64,000 nt of DNA from ZLKRG08 sp964565165 (GTDB taxonomy: Bacteria > Actinomycetota > Actinomycetes > Nanopelagicales > Nanopelagicaceae), in NCBI GenBank assembly GCA_964565165.1, contig CAZMDJ010000002.1, forward strand, positions 11,962-75,961, given 5' to 3'. The notes below the pieces were generated by a model. It was not told the DNA's origin. It saw only the letters and a list, made by a program, of their open reading frames with translations, and did not search any database. Positions 8,940 through 17,165 of this stretch are shown here, in pieces. The translations under genes were made by a program, and so were the position numbers. The number at the start of each line of letters is the position of its first letter. Within the stretch, counting starts at the first letter, position 1.

Positions 8940-9661
8940 TAAAAGTTGGCGTATTAGGTGCAAAGGGTCGAATGGGCTCTGAAGTAGTTAAAGCAGTTCA
9001 AGCTGCACATGACACTGAACTTCATGCAGCGCTCGACATGGGAGATTCGCTTGATCAACTTAAAGGCGCAGATGTCGTAGTTGATTTCACCAACCCAGAG
9101 AACGTCATGAAGAACCTTGAGTTCTTAATTAGAAATGACATCAATGCAGTTGTTGGTACCACCGGTTTTGATGCAGGACGTATTGCGCAGATTGAAGGAT
9201 GGCTTGCCTCGCATCCAAAGGTTGGCGTATTTATTGCACCTAACTTCGCAATTGGCGCAGTATTAATGATGGAATTCTCAAAGCAGGCAGCGCCTTACTT
9301 TGAATCTGTAGAAATTATCGAACTGCACCACCCAAATAAAGTTGATGCGCCATCAGGAACTGCAGCGCGTACCGCAGAGCTAATTAGCCAAGCTCGTGGT
9401 TCAATGCAGAAGCAACCAGATGCGACAAATACTGGTTTAGAAGGCGCACGCGGAGCAAAGATTGGTGATGTACCAATTCACTCTGTTCGCTTGCGAGGAT
9501 TAGTTGCGCACCAAGAAGTTCTATTTGGTGGGCTCGGTGAAACGCTAACAATTCGCCATGATTCCTTAGATCGAATCGGATTCATGCCAGGTGTATTACT
9601 TGGTTGCCGCGAAATTATTAAATACCCAGGTTTAACAATTGGATTGGAGAAGTTCCTATGA
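8936..9661 (+). CDS. dapB: 4-hydroxy-tetrahydrodipicolinate reductase
   Basis: The NAD(P)H-dependent step after DapA in the lysine/diaminopimelate pathway, feeding lysine and peptidoglycan. The 241-residue protein starts with the dinucleotide-binding motif GVLGAKGRMG. It contains the catalytic and substrate motif ELHHPNKVDAPSGTA, with the paired histidines and the DAPSGTA loop. GTTGFD and IAPNFAIGAVLM are the other conserved segments. The GTG start overlaps the previous stop (GTGA) and its own stop overlaps the redoxin start (ATGA). dapA and dapF are also in the window. Confidence 0.97.
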   Translation: MIKVGVLGAKGRMGSEVVKAVQAAHDTELHAALDMGDSLDQLKGADVVVDFTNPENVMKNLEFLIRNDINAVVGTTGFDAGRIAQIEGWLASHPKVGVFIAPNFAIGAVLMMEFSKQAAPYFESVEIIELHHPNKVDAPSGTAARTAELISQARGSMQKQPDATNTGLEGARGAKIGDVPIHSVRLRGLVAHQEVLFGGLGETLTIRHDSLDRIGFMPGVLLGCREIIKYPGLTIGLEKFL

Positions 9662-9909
9662 GCCAGATAACCATGTACTCGGCTGATTGGTGTGGCGATT
9701 GCCGCCGCTCAAAGCGTTTATTAGACGAACTAGGCGTTGCTTACGATTTGATCGATGTCGAGAACACACCTGGTGCGCCAGAGAAAGTTATCGAAATCAA
9801 CGGTGGCGCAAAGAGCATTCCAGTTCTGGTTTTCTCTGATGGCACACATATGACCGAACCATCTGATCCAGATTTACGCAAAAAGTTAGAAGCGCTTAAC
9901 CTAATCTAA
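9658..9909 (+). CDS. Mycoredoxin-like glutaredoxin
   Basis: An 83-residue thioredoxin-fold protein with the redox motif CGDC near residue 12 (MYSADWCGDCRRSKRLL). The cis-proline segment SIPVLVFSDG follows near residue 55. Actinobacterial mycoredoxins of this size reduce mycothiol mixed disulfides with NADPH-linked partners; NrdH-type redoxins are the alternative. The motif CGDC differs from the CGYC of Mrx1, so the partner thiol is uncertain. The ATG overlaps the dapB stop. Its 3' end overlaps the convergent azlD by 14 bases. Confidence 0.85.
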   Translation: MSQITMYSADWCGDCRRSKRLLDELGVAYDLIDVENTPGAPEKVIEINGGAKSIPVLVFSDGTHMTEPSDPDLRKKLEALNLI

Positions 9910-10204
9910 CAATTAAAGCTGAAACTAAGGCCGCGATTCCGACTACAACCGGGAACGGGGCCTTTAGTTTTAGCGCGAGAGCTGCAGCGGCTAATCCTGC
10001 AGCGCGGTGATCGATGCCAAGCTCTTTCTTTGCTGCAAATGCCTGCACTGCAACCAGTGCGCTTAACATTGCAATCGGCAGCAACGCATTAATGCGACGC
10101 ACTGATTGGCTTTCGAGTACACGCGAAGGAATCAGAGTTCCGGAGTATTTAATTAAATATGCAAAGGCAGAGGTGCCAATTGTTGCGATCCAGAATTTGC
10201 TCAT
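9896..10204 (-). CDS. azlD: Branched-chain amino acid exporter small subunit, AzlD family
   Basis: A 102-residue membrane protein with about three hydrophobic helices (near 8-22, 40-58 and 64-98). It has the AzlD-type pattern of a YLIKYSGTLIP opening and a LPIAMLSALVAVQAF helix. AzlD pairs with AzlC to export branched-chain amino acids such as valine, leucine and isoleucine (BrnFE in Corynebacterium). The azlC stop and azlD start overlap in ATGA fashion, supporting a two-gene unit. The 3' ends of azlD and the redoxin gene overlap convergently. Confidence 0.88.
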   Translation of the reverse strand: MSKFWIATIGTSAFAYLIKYSGTLIPSRVLESQSVRRINALLPIAMLSALVAVQAFAAKKELGIDHRAAGLAAAALALKLKAPFPVVVGIAALVSALIVRLG

Positions 10205-10866
10205 GGCTTAAACCTCGCAAAAGCCACCGCTAATAAAGCAGTAGCGATAATCGGTAAGCCAGCTGCAATCACCGGAGTAAGTGCAAGCGCTAGCGCTGCA
10301 GAACTAATCGCCAAAACATAATCATCTTTATCTTTTAGTCTCGGCCAAACTAGCGCTAAGAACGCTGCAGGAACTGCGGCATCAAGGCCCCAAGCTGATG
10401 GATCCCCAATTGCATCTGCACCAAGTGCTCCTAAGAATGTAAATAAATTCCAGAAAACATAAACGCCGCCACCGGTTAACCAGAAACCATGTTTCATTGC
10501 GGCTTCACCGCGAACTTCTTCAGCTGTAGCAACTGCAACTGATTCGTCAATTGTTACCTGCGTTGCAACTAATTTTTTAACGCCATGAAGATTCAAAATC
10601 GGTTTCATGATCATCGAATAGATGGCATTACGCATTCCAAGTAGGGAAGCGGTTGCGATTCCGGTAAGTGCAGTGCCACCTGCGCCAAGCACGCCGATCA
10701 CCGCAAACTGTGAAGCGCCGGTAAAGGTTAAGAGGCTTAGTAAACATGCCTGCCAGATGGTAAATCCTGCGGCAACTGCCGCTGCTCCGAAGGCGGTTCC
10801 GTATGCGCCGACCGCGATACTGACGCTAAGTGACTTGCTTAACGTGGCGCGGTTCACCGAAGACAT
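10201..10866 (-). CDS. azlC: Branched-chain amino acid exporter large subunit, AzlC family
   Basis: A 221-residue integral membrane protein with about seven hydrophobic segments. Near the N terminus it has FGAAAVAAGFTIWQACLLS and LLTFTGASQFAVIGVLGAGG, the latter being the AzlC signature region (TGASQFA). It forms the exporter with AzlD. The ATG at 10864-10866 is 7 bases downstream of a minus-strand TAGACT box, so the mRNA probably lacks a 5' leader. It is divergent from thyX with only 26 bases between the start codons. Confidence 0.9.
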   Translation of the reverse strand: MSSVNRATLSKSLSVSIAVGAYGTAFGAAAVAAGFTIWQACLLSLLTFTGASQFAVIGVLGAGGTALTGIATASLLGMRNAIYSMIMKPILNLHGVKKLVATQVTIDESVAVATAEEVRGEAAMKHGFWLTGGGVYVFWNLFTFLGALGADAIGDPSAWGLDAAVPAAFLALVWPRLKDKDDYVLAISSAALALALTPVIAAGLPIIATALLAVAFARFKP

Positions 10867-10873
10867 GGGCGGG

Positions 10874-10885
10874 AGTCTATAAGGT
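10874..10885. promoter_or_regulatory. Back-to-back divergent -10 boxes for azlC and thyX
   Basis: On the minus strand TAGACT (10879 to 10874) precedes the azlC ATG by 7 bases. On the plus strand TAAGGT (10880-10885) precedes the thyX ATG by 7 bases. The two hexamers abut, so both genes appear to be leaderless and polymerases at the two promoters should compete. The role is inferred from spacing. Confidence 0.55.
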
Positions 10886-10892
10886 CTGTGCC

Positions 10893-11609
10893 ATGAGCGA
10901 GATTGTTTTTAGAGATGATGTAACGGTCGAATTGGTAAAGAGCAGCGCCAGCGATGCAGATGTAATTTGGGCAGCTCGTGTATCAACTGCAGGCGAACAA
11001 TCGATTGATTCTCTAAATGAAGATCCAGAGAAGAGCGCAGGTTTAATTAATTACCTTGCTCGCGAACGCCATGGCTCACCATTCGAACACACCTCATTTA
11101 CATTCTTTATCAGCGCACCAATCTTTGTATTCCGCGAATTTATGCGCCACCGCATCGCTTCATATAACGAAGAATCTGGTCGCTACCGCGAATTAAAACC
11201 AGTTTTCTATATTCCAAATAAAGAGCGCAAACTTATTCAGGTTGGCAAGACTGGCCATTACACATTCGAAGCTGGCACAGATGCGCAGTACGAATTAATG
11301 GTCACTGAAATGAAGAAGGCATACACCGCGGCATATGATGCATATCAGAAGATGCTCGATGCAGGAATTGCTCGCGAAGTAGCTCGTGCAACTCTTCCAG
11401 TTGCTACATATTCATCAATGTACGTAACCATGAATGCTCGCGCACTTATGAATTTCTTATCTCTACGCACCACCGCAGAAGGTTCACATTTCCCAAGCTA
11501 CCCACAACGTGAAATTGAGATGGTGGGAGAGAAGATGGAAGCCTTCTTCGCTGAGAAGATGCCGCTAGTTCATGCTGCATTTAATAAATCAGGTCGCGTT
11601 TCACCGTAA
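10893..11609 (+). CDS. thyX: Flavin-dependent thymidylate synthase
   Basis: Makes dTMP from dUMP using FAD, NADPH and methylene-tetrahydrofolate, independent of the classical ThyA enzyme. The diagnostic ThyX motif RHRIASYNEESGRY matches RHRxxSxNxxSxRY. The 238-residue length is typical. I chose the ATG at 10893 (SEIVFRDDVTVELV) because a TANNNT box lies 7 bases upstream; an upstream in-frame extension would run into the divergent azlC gene. The order dapB, thyX, dapA, rnj, ftsK is typical of actinobacteria. Confidence 0.97.
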   Translation: MSEIVFRDDVTVELVKSSASDADVIWAARVSTAGEQSIDSLNEDPEKSAGLINYLARERHGSPFEHTSFTFFISAPIFVFREFMRHRIASYNEESGRYRELKPVFYIPNKERKLIQVGKTGHYTFEAGTDAQYELMVTEMKKAYTAAYDAYQKMLDAGIAREVARATLPVATYSSMYVTMNARALMNFLSLRTTAEGSHFPSYPQREIEMVGEKMEAFFAEKMPLVHAAFNKSGRVSP

Positions 11610-11616
11610 CTTTAAG

Positions 11617-11622
11617 TAGGCT
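11617..11622 (+). promoter_or_regulatory. Leaderless -10 box of dapA
   Basis: TAGGCT followed by 6 bases and the dapA ATG at 11629. It begins 8 bases after the thyX stop, so dapA can be transcribed separately from thyX. The spacing matches the TANNNT-N6-7-start pattern seen repeatedly in this window. Confidence 0.5.
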
Positions 11623-11628
11623 TGCGAT

Positions 11629-12513
11629 ATGACAACAGCGCCATTCGGTCGATTAATCACCGCAATGGTGACCCCATTTAAAGAGGATCTCTCCGTTGAT
11701 TGGGCTGGCGTCGAAACTTTAGCTAAGCACTTGGTCTCAACTGGCCATGATGCAATCGTGGTTTCAGGTACAACTGGCGAAGCGCCAACAACTAACGATG
11801 ATGAGAAAGACGAATTGATCCGCGTTGTTAAGGCAACTGTGGGAAATAAAGTTAAAGTCATCGCAGGTGCAGGTAATAATGAAACTCCACACTCAGTAGA
11901 GCAGGCGTTACATGCGCAATCTGTTGGTGCCGATGGTTTATTAGTTGTTACCCCTTATTACAACAAGCCACCACAAGCTGGCATCGAAGCACACTTCCGC
12001 GCAATTGCAGATGCAGTTGATCTACCGGTAATGATTTATGACATTCCAGGACGTACCGGAATCGAAATCGAACCAGACACAATTGTTAAATTAGCTGAGC
12101 ATAAAAATATCGTTGCGCTTAAAGATGCCAAGGGAAATGTGGCATCAACTTCTTGGGTAATTAAGCGCTGCGGAATCCCGGTTTATTCAGGTGACGATAT
12201 TTTGAATCTTCCGCTGCTATCTGTTGGCGCAGTTGGTTTTGTTAGCGTCTGCGGCCACACGGTTGGTGCACAACTTCGCGAAATGCTTGATGCCTGGTTT
12301 GCCGGAAACGCACCACGCGCACTAGAAATTCATCAACAACTATTGCCGGTATTTACCGGAACCTTCCGCACTCAAGGTGCGATTCTTACCAAGGCCGCAC
12401 TTAACTTAATGGGACTTCCTGGCGGCCACACCCGTTTACCTTTAGTCGATGCAACCCCAGCACAGATCGAGCAGTTAAAAATCGATCTACGTGCTGGCGG
12501 TGTAAATGTTTAA
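11629..12513 (+). CDS. dapA: 4-hydroxy-tetrahydrodipicolinate synthase
   Basis: Condenses pyruvate with aspartate semialdehyde, the first committed step of lysine/diaminopimelate synthesis. The 294-residue TIM-barrel protein has the GTTGEAPT substrate loop, the tyrosine motif VTPYYNKPPQAG, and the Schiff-base lysine in VALKDAKGN. YDIPGRTG is also conserved. A TAGGCT box 6 bases before the ATG suggests a leaderless transcript. Its TAA overlaps the rnj ATG by one base (TAATG). Confidence 0.97.
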   Translation: MTTAPFGRLITAMVTPFKEDLSVDWAGVETLAKHLVSTGHDAIVVSGTTGEAPTTNDDEKDELIRVVKATVGNKVKVIAGAGNNETPHSVEQALHAQSVGADGLLVVTPYYNKPPQAGIEAHFRAIADAVDLPVMIYDIPGRTGIEIEPDTIVKLAEHKNIVALKDAKGNVASTSWVIKRCGIPVYSGDDILNLPLLSVGAVGFVSVCGHTVGAQLREMLDAWFAGNAPRALEIHQQLLPVFTGTFRTQGAILTKAALNLMGLPGGHTRLPLVDATPAQIEQLKIDLRAGGVNV

Positions 12514-14198
12514 TGAGTAACCACCCGCACCCGAATTTAGGCGAACCATCTAAATTATCTAAAGATGGTTTGCGATTAGTCGCACTTGGTGGCCTTGGCG
12601 AAATCGGCCGCAACATGATGGTTTATGAATACGACAACGAACTATTAATCGTTGACGTTGGTGTCTTATTTCCAGAGGAGAGCCAACCAGGTATCGATTT
12701 AATTCTGCCTGATTTCTCTTATATCCGTGAACGTCTAAATGATGTCACTGCAATCTTCTTAACACATGGCCATGAAGATCATATTGGCGCCGTTCCGTAT
12801 CTTTTGCGTGAACGCGGCGATATTCCTGTTTACGGATCTCCGTTAACACTTGCGCTAACTGCGGCAAAGTTAAAGGAACATCGCATCACTGGTTTGATGC
12901 GCGAGATTCGCGATGGCGAAAAGGTAAAGATTGGCAGCTTTGAAGTAGAAGCGGTGGCTGTTAACCACTCGATTCCTGATGCGTTAGCGCTTGCAATTAA
13001 ATGTGGCGCCGGAACCGTCTTACATACCGGTGATTTCAAGATGGATCAGTTACCACTTGATGGTCGCATTACAGATTTAACTCGCTTTGCGTCTCTTGGT
13101 AGCGAAGGCGTCGATCTCTTCTTAGTCGATTCAACTAATGCTGATGTCCCAGGTTTCACACCTTCTGAGCGTGAAATTCTCCCAACTCTTGATCGCATCA
13201 TCGGCAATACTCGTCGTCGCGTAATCGTGGCTTCGTTCGCATCTCATGTACATCGCATTCAGCAAGTAATTGATATCGCGGCGCAGAATAATCGCAAGAT
13301 CTGTTTCATCGGCCGTTCGATGGTGCGCAACATGGATATCGCATCCAAGATGGGTTACTTAAATATCCCAGCGCATATTGAAATCGAAAAAGATGATTTA
13401 GATAAGTACGGCGATAACGTTGTTTTAATCTGCACAGGTAGCCAAGGTGAACCGCTAGCTGCGCTATCTCGTATGGCATACGGCGAACATTCAATTGTCG
13501 TAGGCGAAGGCGATACCGTTGTTTTAGCATCATCACTGATTCCAGGTAATGAATCACCAGTATTCCGAGTGATTAATGAACTTACACGTTTAGGTGCGAA
13601 AGTTGTTCATAAAGGTAATGCGATGGTCCACGTATCTGGTCACGCAGCAGCAGGAGAGTTGTTGTACTGCTACAACTTGGTAAAGCCTAAGAACGTGATG
13701 CCAGTGCATGGCGAATGGCGCCATATGAAAGCTAATGCTGAATTAGCTATTCAAACCGGCGTAAATCGCAAGAACACCGTGGTTGTCGAAAACGGAATTG
13801 TGGTTGATTTGATTGAAGGTAGAGCGCAAGTTTCTGGTGCCGTACCTTGCGGCTTTGTTTATGTAGATAGCCAATCAATTGGTGAAATCACTGAAACAAC
13901 TTTGAAAGATCGTCGAATTCTTGGAGAAGAAGGTTTCATCTCTGTTGTCGTTGTAATCGATGCGCAAAAGGGAACGATCATCTCTGGCCCAGATATTCAT
14001 GCACGTGGATTTAATGAAGATCCTGCAATGTTTGATGATGTTAAAAATAGAATTGAAAAAGCACTTGCAGCTGCAGTGGCGCAAGGCACAAACGGAACAC
14101 ATCAACTTTCACAAGTTGTCCGTAAAACAATAGGTAATTGGGTCGGCCAAGAGCATCGAAGAAAACCGATGATCATCCCGCTTGTCATCGAGGTATAA
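12513..14198 (+). CDS. rnj: Ribonuclease J
   Basis: A metallo-beta-lactamase/beta-CASP RNase with 5'-3' exonuclease and endonuclease activity in mRNA decay and rRNA maturation. The zinc motif HGHEDH is at residues 85-90 (LTHGHEDHIGAVPYLL). HSIPDALAL, LHTGDFKMDQ, and VHVSGHAAAGELL are the other metal and beta-CASP motifs. The length of 561 residues is standard. It is translationally coupled to dapA. With pnp it supplies both exonuclease polarities of the RNA decay machinery in this window. Confidence 0.97.
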   Translation: MSNHPHPNLGEPSKLSKDGLRLVALGGLGEIGRNMMVYEYDNELLIVDVGVLFPEESQPGIDLILPDFSYIRERLNDVTAIFLTHGHEDHIGAVPYLLRERGDIPVYGSPLTLALTAAKLKEHRITGLMREIRDGEKVKIGSFEVEAVAVNHSIPDALALAIKCGAGTVLHTGDFKMDQLPLDGRITDLTRFASLGSEGVDLFLVDSTNADVPGFTPSEREILPTLDRIIGNTRRRVIVASFASHVHRIQQVIDIAAQNNRKICFIGRSMVRNMDIASKMGYLNIPAHIEIEKDDLDKYGDNVVLICTGSQGEPLAALSRMAYGEHSIVVGEGDTVVLASSLIPGNESPVFRVINELTRLGAKVVHKGNAMVHVSGHAAAGELLYCYNLVKPKNVMPVHGEWRHMKANAELAIQTGVNRKNTVVVENGIVVDLIEGRAQVSGAVPCGFVYVDSQSIGEITETTLKDRRILGEEGFISVVVVIDAQKGTIISGPDIHARGFNEDPAMFDDVKNRIEKALAAAVAQGTNGTHQLSQVVRKTIGNWVGQEHRRKPMIIPLVIEV

Positions 14199-14226
14199 GC
14201 ACCTCTTTAATATAGGCTTTCGGGTC

Positions 14227-16512
14227 GTGGCAAAGCGAAAGAAAAGTTCCAAATCAGCGCTCAGCATCCTGGGCTCTATCTGGTCTGCCTTCGCAAAGGG
14301 CCTTGGAAACACCATCCGCTTCACAACTCGCGCCGCTAAAGATTTAGATAGCGCGCATCAACGTGATGGGGCAGCGCTACTACTTGTAATCATCGGCCTA
14401 GCAGCTGTAGCTGGCACCTGGATGAATTCACAATCAGCTGTTAGCCGCGCACTTTACTCATTCTTCTATGGCGGCTTTGGTCGCTTAGGCATTCTCTCGC
14501 CATTAGTTCTTTTCTTCTTTGCAATTCGTCTCTTTAGATCTCCTGATCAGAAACAAGAGACTGCGCGAATTACAGTCGGAACAATTGCGCTACTGGTATC
14601 TGCAACCGGCCTTGCGCATATGTTTAATGGTTCTGAAGGAACTGGCGCAACTGCGATGCGCCACGGCGGAGGATGGATCGGTTACGGCGTCACCAAACCT
14701 CTGATTGCAGTTCTTACACCACTACTTACTTATCCAGTTTTACTTTTGGTTTTTGGTTTTGGACTTTTAGTTGTTACCGCAACACCGTTCTCACAAGTTG
14801 CAATTCGTATCAAATCTACCTTTGTCTGGCTTAAATCTAAGGCGCCAAAGCGTTCTGTCGAAGACGATGAGATTTACGAATCAGAGCCATTTGAAACTCC
14901 GTTAGTTGCAGAACATTACGATGAAGATGAAGACGATTACGAAGAGCCTGAAGAGGAAGAGTTCGACGAAGAATTCACTGTAGAGATTCCTAAAGCTCAT
15001 CCATCAACTGCGCCTGCAAAGCGTCCAGTTCAGATGATGCTTCAGCCTGATAGTAAATATGTACTACCTTCACCAGATTTCTTAAAGAGCGGTCCTGCGG
15101 CAAAGGGTAAGAGCAAAGCAAATGATGCGATCGTTAGCGCGCTAACAGAGCTCTTTGCGGAATTCGAAATCGATGCGCAAGTTACTGGCTTTATGCGCGG
15201 GCCAACTGTTACTCGCTACGAAATCGAATTAGGTAGCGCAGTTAAAGTCGAACGAATCACCGCACTTTCAAAGAACATCGCTTACGCGGTTGCATCTTCT
15301 GAAGTTCGTATCTTGTCACCGATCCCAGGTAAATCTGCAGTCGGTATCGAAATTCCAAATACTGACCGTGAAATCGTCGCGTTAGGCGATGTTCTACGCT
15401 CAAGTGTTGCCGGTCAAGATATGCACCCAATGCTGGTTGCGCTAGGTAAAGATGTTGAAGGAAATTACATCTGCGCTAACTTGGCAAAGATGCCGCACTT
15501 ACTTGTTGCGGGCGCAACTGGTGCTGGTAAATCTTCGATGATTAACTCGATGATTACTTCAATCATGATGCGTACGACACCTGATGAAGTGCGTATGATT
15601 TTGATCGATCCAAAGCGCGTAGAGCTAAATGCCTACGAAAATATTCCACATTTGATTACTCCAATTATCACCAATCCAAAGAAGGCAGCTGATGCGCTTC
15701 AATGGGTAGTGCGCGAGATGGATTTGCGTTACGAAGATTTAGCAACCTTTGGTTTCCGCCATATTGATGATTTCAATAAAGCGGTACGTGCAGGCAAAGT
15801 GGCGGCGCCTCCAGGAAGCGATCGCATCCTTGAGCCTTATCCATATTTATTGGTAATTATCGACGAGCTTGCAGATTTGATGATGGTTGCAGCTAAAGAT
15901 GTCGAAGAGTGCGTTGTCCGTATTACTCAGTTGGCTCGTTCTGCAGGTATCCACTTAGTACTTGCTACCCAGCGCCCATCTGTAGATGTGGTTACCGGAC
16001 TTATTAAAGCTAACGTGCCATCTCGTCTTTCATTTGCAACATCATCGCTTGCAGATAGCCGCGTTATTCTGGATTCACCTGGAGCAGAGAAACTTATTGG
16101 CCAAGGCGATGGTCTATTTGTTCCAATGGGAGCATCACGACCAATTCGCATTCAAGGCGCATATGTTTCAGAGCGAGAAATTGCAGAAGTTGTTGGCCAT
16201 GTGCGTAAACAACTTGCACCGCGTTTCCGTGACGATGTAACCACAGTTCAGAAAGTTGTCGTAAATCAGATCAATGAAATTGGCGATGACCTAGAACTTA
16301 TGTTGCAAGCCGTGCATTTAGTTGTGACAACTCAGATCGGTTCAACATCTATGTTGCAACGTAAATTGCGAATCGGTTTTGCTAAAGCTGGGCGATTGAT
16401 GGATTTAATGGAATCGCGCGGCATCGTTGGTCCATCTGAAGGTTCAAAAGCGCGAGCGGTTCTTGTTAAGCCTGATGAACTTGATGATGTTCTAAGCACC
16501 ATCGGTGATTAA
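14227..16512 (+). CDS. ftsK: DNA translocase FtsK/SpoIIIE
   Basis: A membrane-anchored DNA pump that clears chromosomes from the division septum. About four transmembrane helices fall in the first 190 residues, followed by an acidic linker (EDEDDYEEPEEEEFDEEF). The motor has Walker A GATGAGKS at 429-436, Walker B LLVIIDELADLMM near 545, and a C-terminal winged-helix gamma domain (STSMLQRKLRIGFAKAGRLM). I prefer the GTG at 14227 (AKRKKSSKSAL), which follows a TAGGCT box at 14213-14218; an in-frame ATG at 14182 lies inside rnj. It has 761 residues. Confidence 0.95.
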   Translation: MAKRKKSSKSALSILGSIWSAFAKGLGNTIRFTTRAAKDLDSAHQRDGAALLLVIIGLAAVAGTWMNSQSAVSRALYSFFYGGFGRLGILSPLVLFFFAIRLFRSPDQKQETARITVGTIALLVSATGLAHMFNGSEGTGATAMRHGGGWIGYGVTKPLIAVLTPLLTYPVLLLVFGFGLLVVTATPFSQVAIRIKSTFVWLKSKAPKRSVEDDEIYESEPFETPLVAEHYDEDEDDYEEPEEEEFDEEFTVEIPKAHPSTAPAKRPVQMMLQPDSKYVLPSPDFLKSGPAAKGKSKANDAIVSALTELFAEFEIDAQVTGFMRGPTVTRYEIELGSAVKVERITALSKNIAYAVASSEVRILSPIPGKSAVGIEIPNTDREIVALGDVLRSSVAGQDMHPMLVALGKDVEGNYICANLAKMPHLLVAGATGAGKSSMINSMITSIMMRTTPDEVRMILIDPKRVELNAYENIPHLITPIITNPKKAADALQWVVREMDLRYEDLATFGFRHIDDFNKAVRAGKVAAPPGSDRILEPYPYLLVIIDELADLMMVAAKDVEECVVRITQLARSAGIHLVLATQRPSVDVVTGLIKANVPSRLSFATSSLADSRVILDSPGAEKLIGQGDGLFVPMGASRPIRIQGAYVSEREIAEVVGHVRKQLAPRFRDDVTTVQKVVVNQINEIGDDLELMLQAVHLVVTTQIGSTSMLQRKLRIGFAKAGRLMDLMESRGIVGPSEGSKARAVLVKPDELDDVLSTIGD

Positions 16513-16614
16513 TGCCCGTAGGGGTGTGCCGAGAGGGTGATTAAGGGCTAAGTGGTAGGTGATTGCTATTCACCCGTTCTAAACTTCTCTTAGTAATTTT
16601 CCAAGGGGACGCCA

Positions 16615-17163
16615 ATGACATTAGGTGAATGCCTAGCCAACGCGCGTAAAGACGCGGGGCTAACCCTTGATGAGCTGAGCAATCGCACAAATATTCGNNN
16701 NNNNNNNNNNNNNNNNNNNNNNNNNNNNNNNNNNNNNNNNNNNNNNNNNNNNNNNNNNNNNNNNNNNNNNNNNNNNNNNNNNNNNNNNNNNNNNNNNAAG
16801 CAGAGCGCGGAGAGCCCAAAGGTTGTCGCAAGTGCGAAACCGACCCCGTCTGTTTCACCATCTAAGACAGCTGCACCTTCTGTCGCTCCTTCAGCAAATA
16901 CTTATTCATCAGGTACTGGGGTAGCAGTTGAGCTAGAAGCGACATCGGGATCTTCTTGGTTATTTGTAAGCGATGCAGCTGGAGTAACTCTTTACTCAGG
17001 TCGCGCAACTCAAGGACAGATTTTCCAATTCTCAAGTACCGATTCGGTGAATTTACGTATCGGCAATGCAGGTGCGGTCAAACTCACGGTAAATGGACAC
17101 GAAGTTCCGGCTCTTGGCGGCAATGGTGAAGTTGTAAACGTTAGTTATGGGGTAAATTCGTAG
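16615..17163 (+). CDS. RodZ-like helix-turn-helix protein, interrupted by an assembly gap
   Basis: The N terminus (TLGECLANARKDAGLTLDEL) is the start of a HTH_25-type domain as in RodZ. After the N run, a Ser/Thr/Pro/Ala linker leads to a C-terminal beta-rich DUF4115-type domain (VAVELEATSGSSWLFVSDAAG). RodZ proteins anchor the cell-shape machinery to the membrane through a single helix; that helix and most of the HTH would lie in the gap, so this is inferred. AGGGGA precedes the ATG. The readable frame on both sides agrees only by chance of the 100-N placeholder. It lies between ftsK and rimO. Confidence 0.75.
   Translation: MTLGECLANARKDAGLTLDELSNRTNIXXXXXXXXXXXXXXXXXXXXXXXXXXXXXXXXXXKQSAESPKVVASAKPTPSVSPSKTAAPSVAPSANTYSSGTGVAVELEATSGSSWLFVSDAAGVTLYSGRATQGQIFQFSSTDSVNLRIGNAGAVKLTVNGHEVPALGGNGEVVNVSYGVNS
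16698..16797. other. Scaffold gap (100 N) inside the RodZ-like gene
   Basis: Exactly 100 N. The missing part should include about 45 residues of the helix-turn-helix, a linker and a transmembrane helix, so the real gap is probably longer than 100 bases. Confidence 0.9.
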
Positions 17164-17165
17164 CC

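Noticed and set aside
10830..10892. Longer thyX reading frame
   Set aside because: It would overlap the divergent azlC gene and its promoter; the TAAGGT box places the start at 10893.
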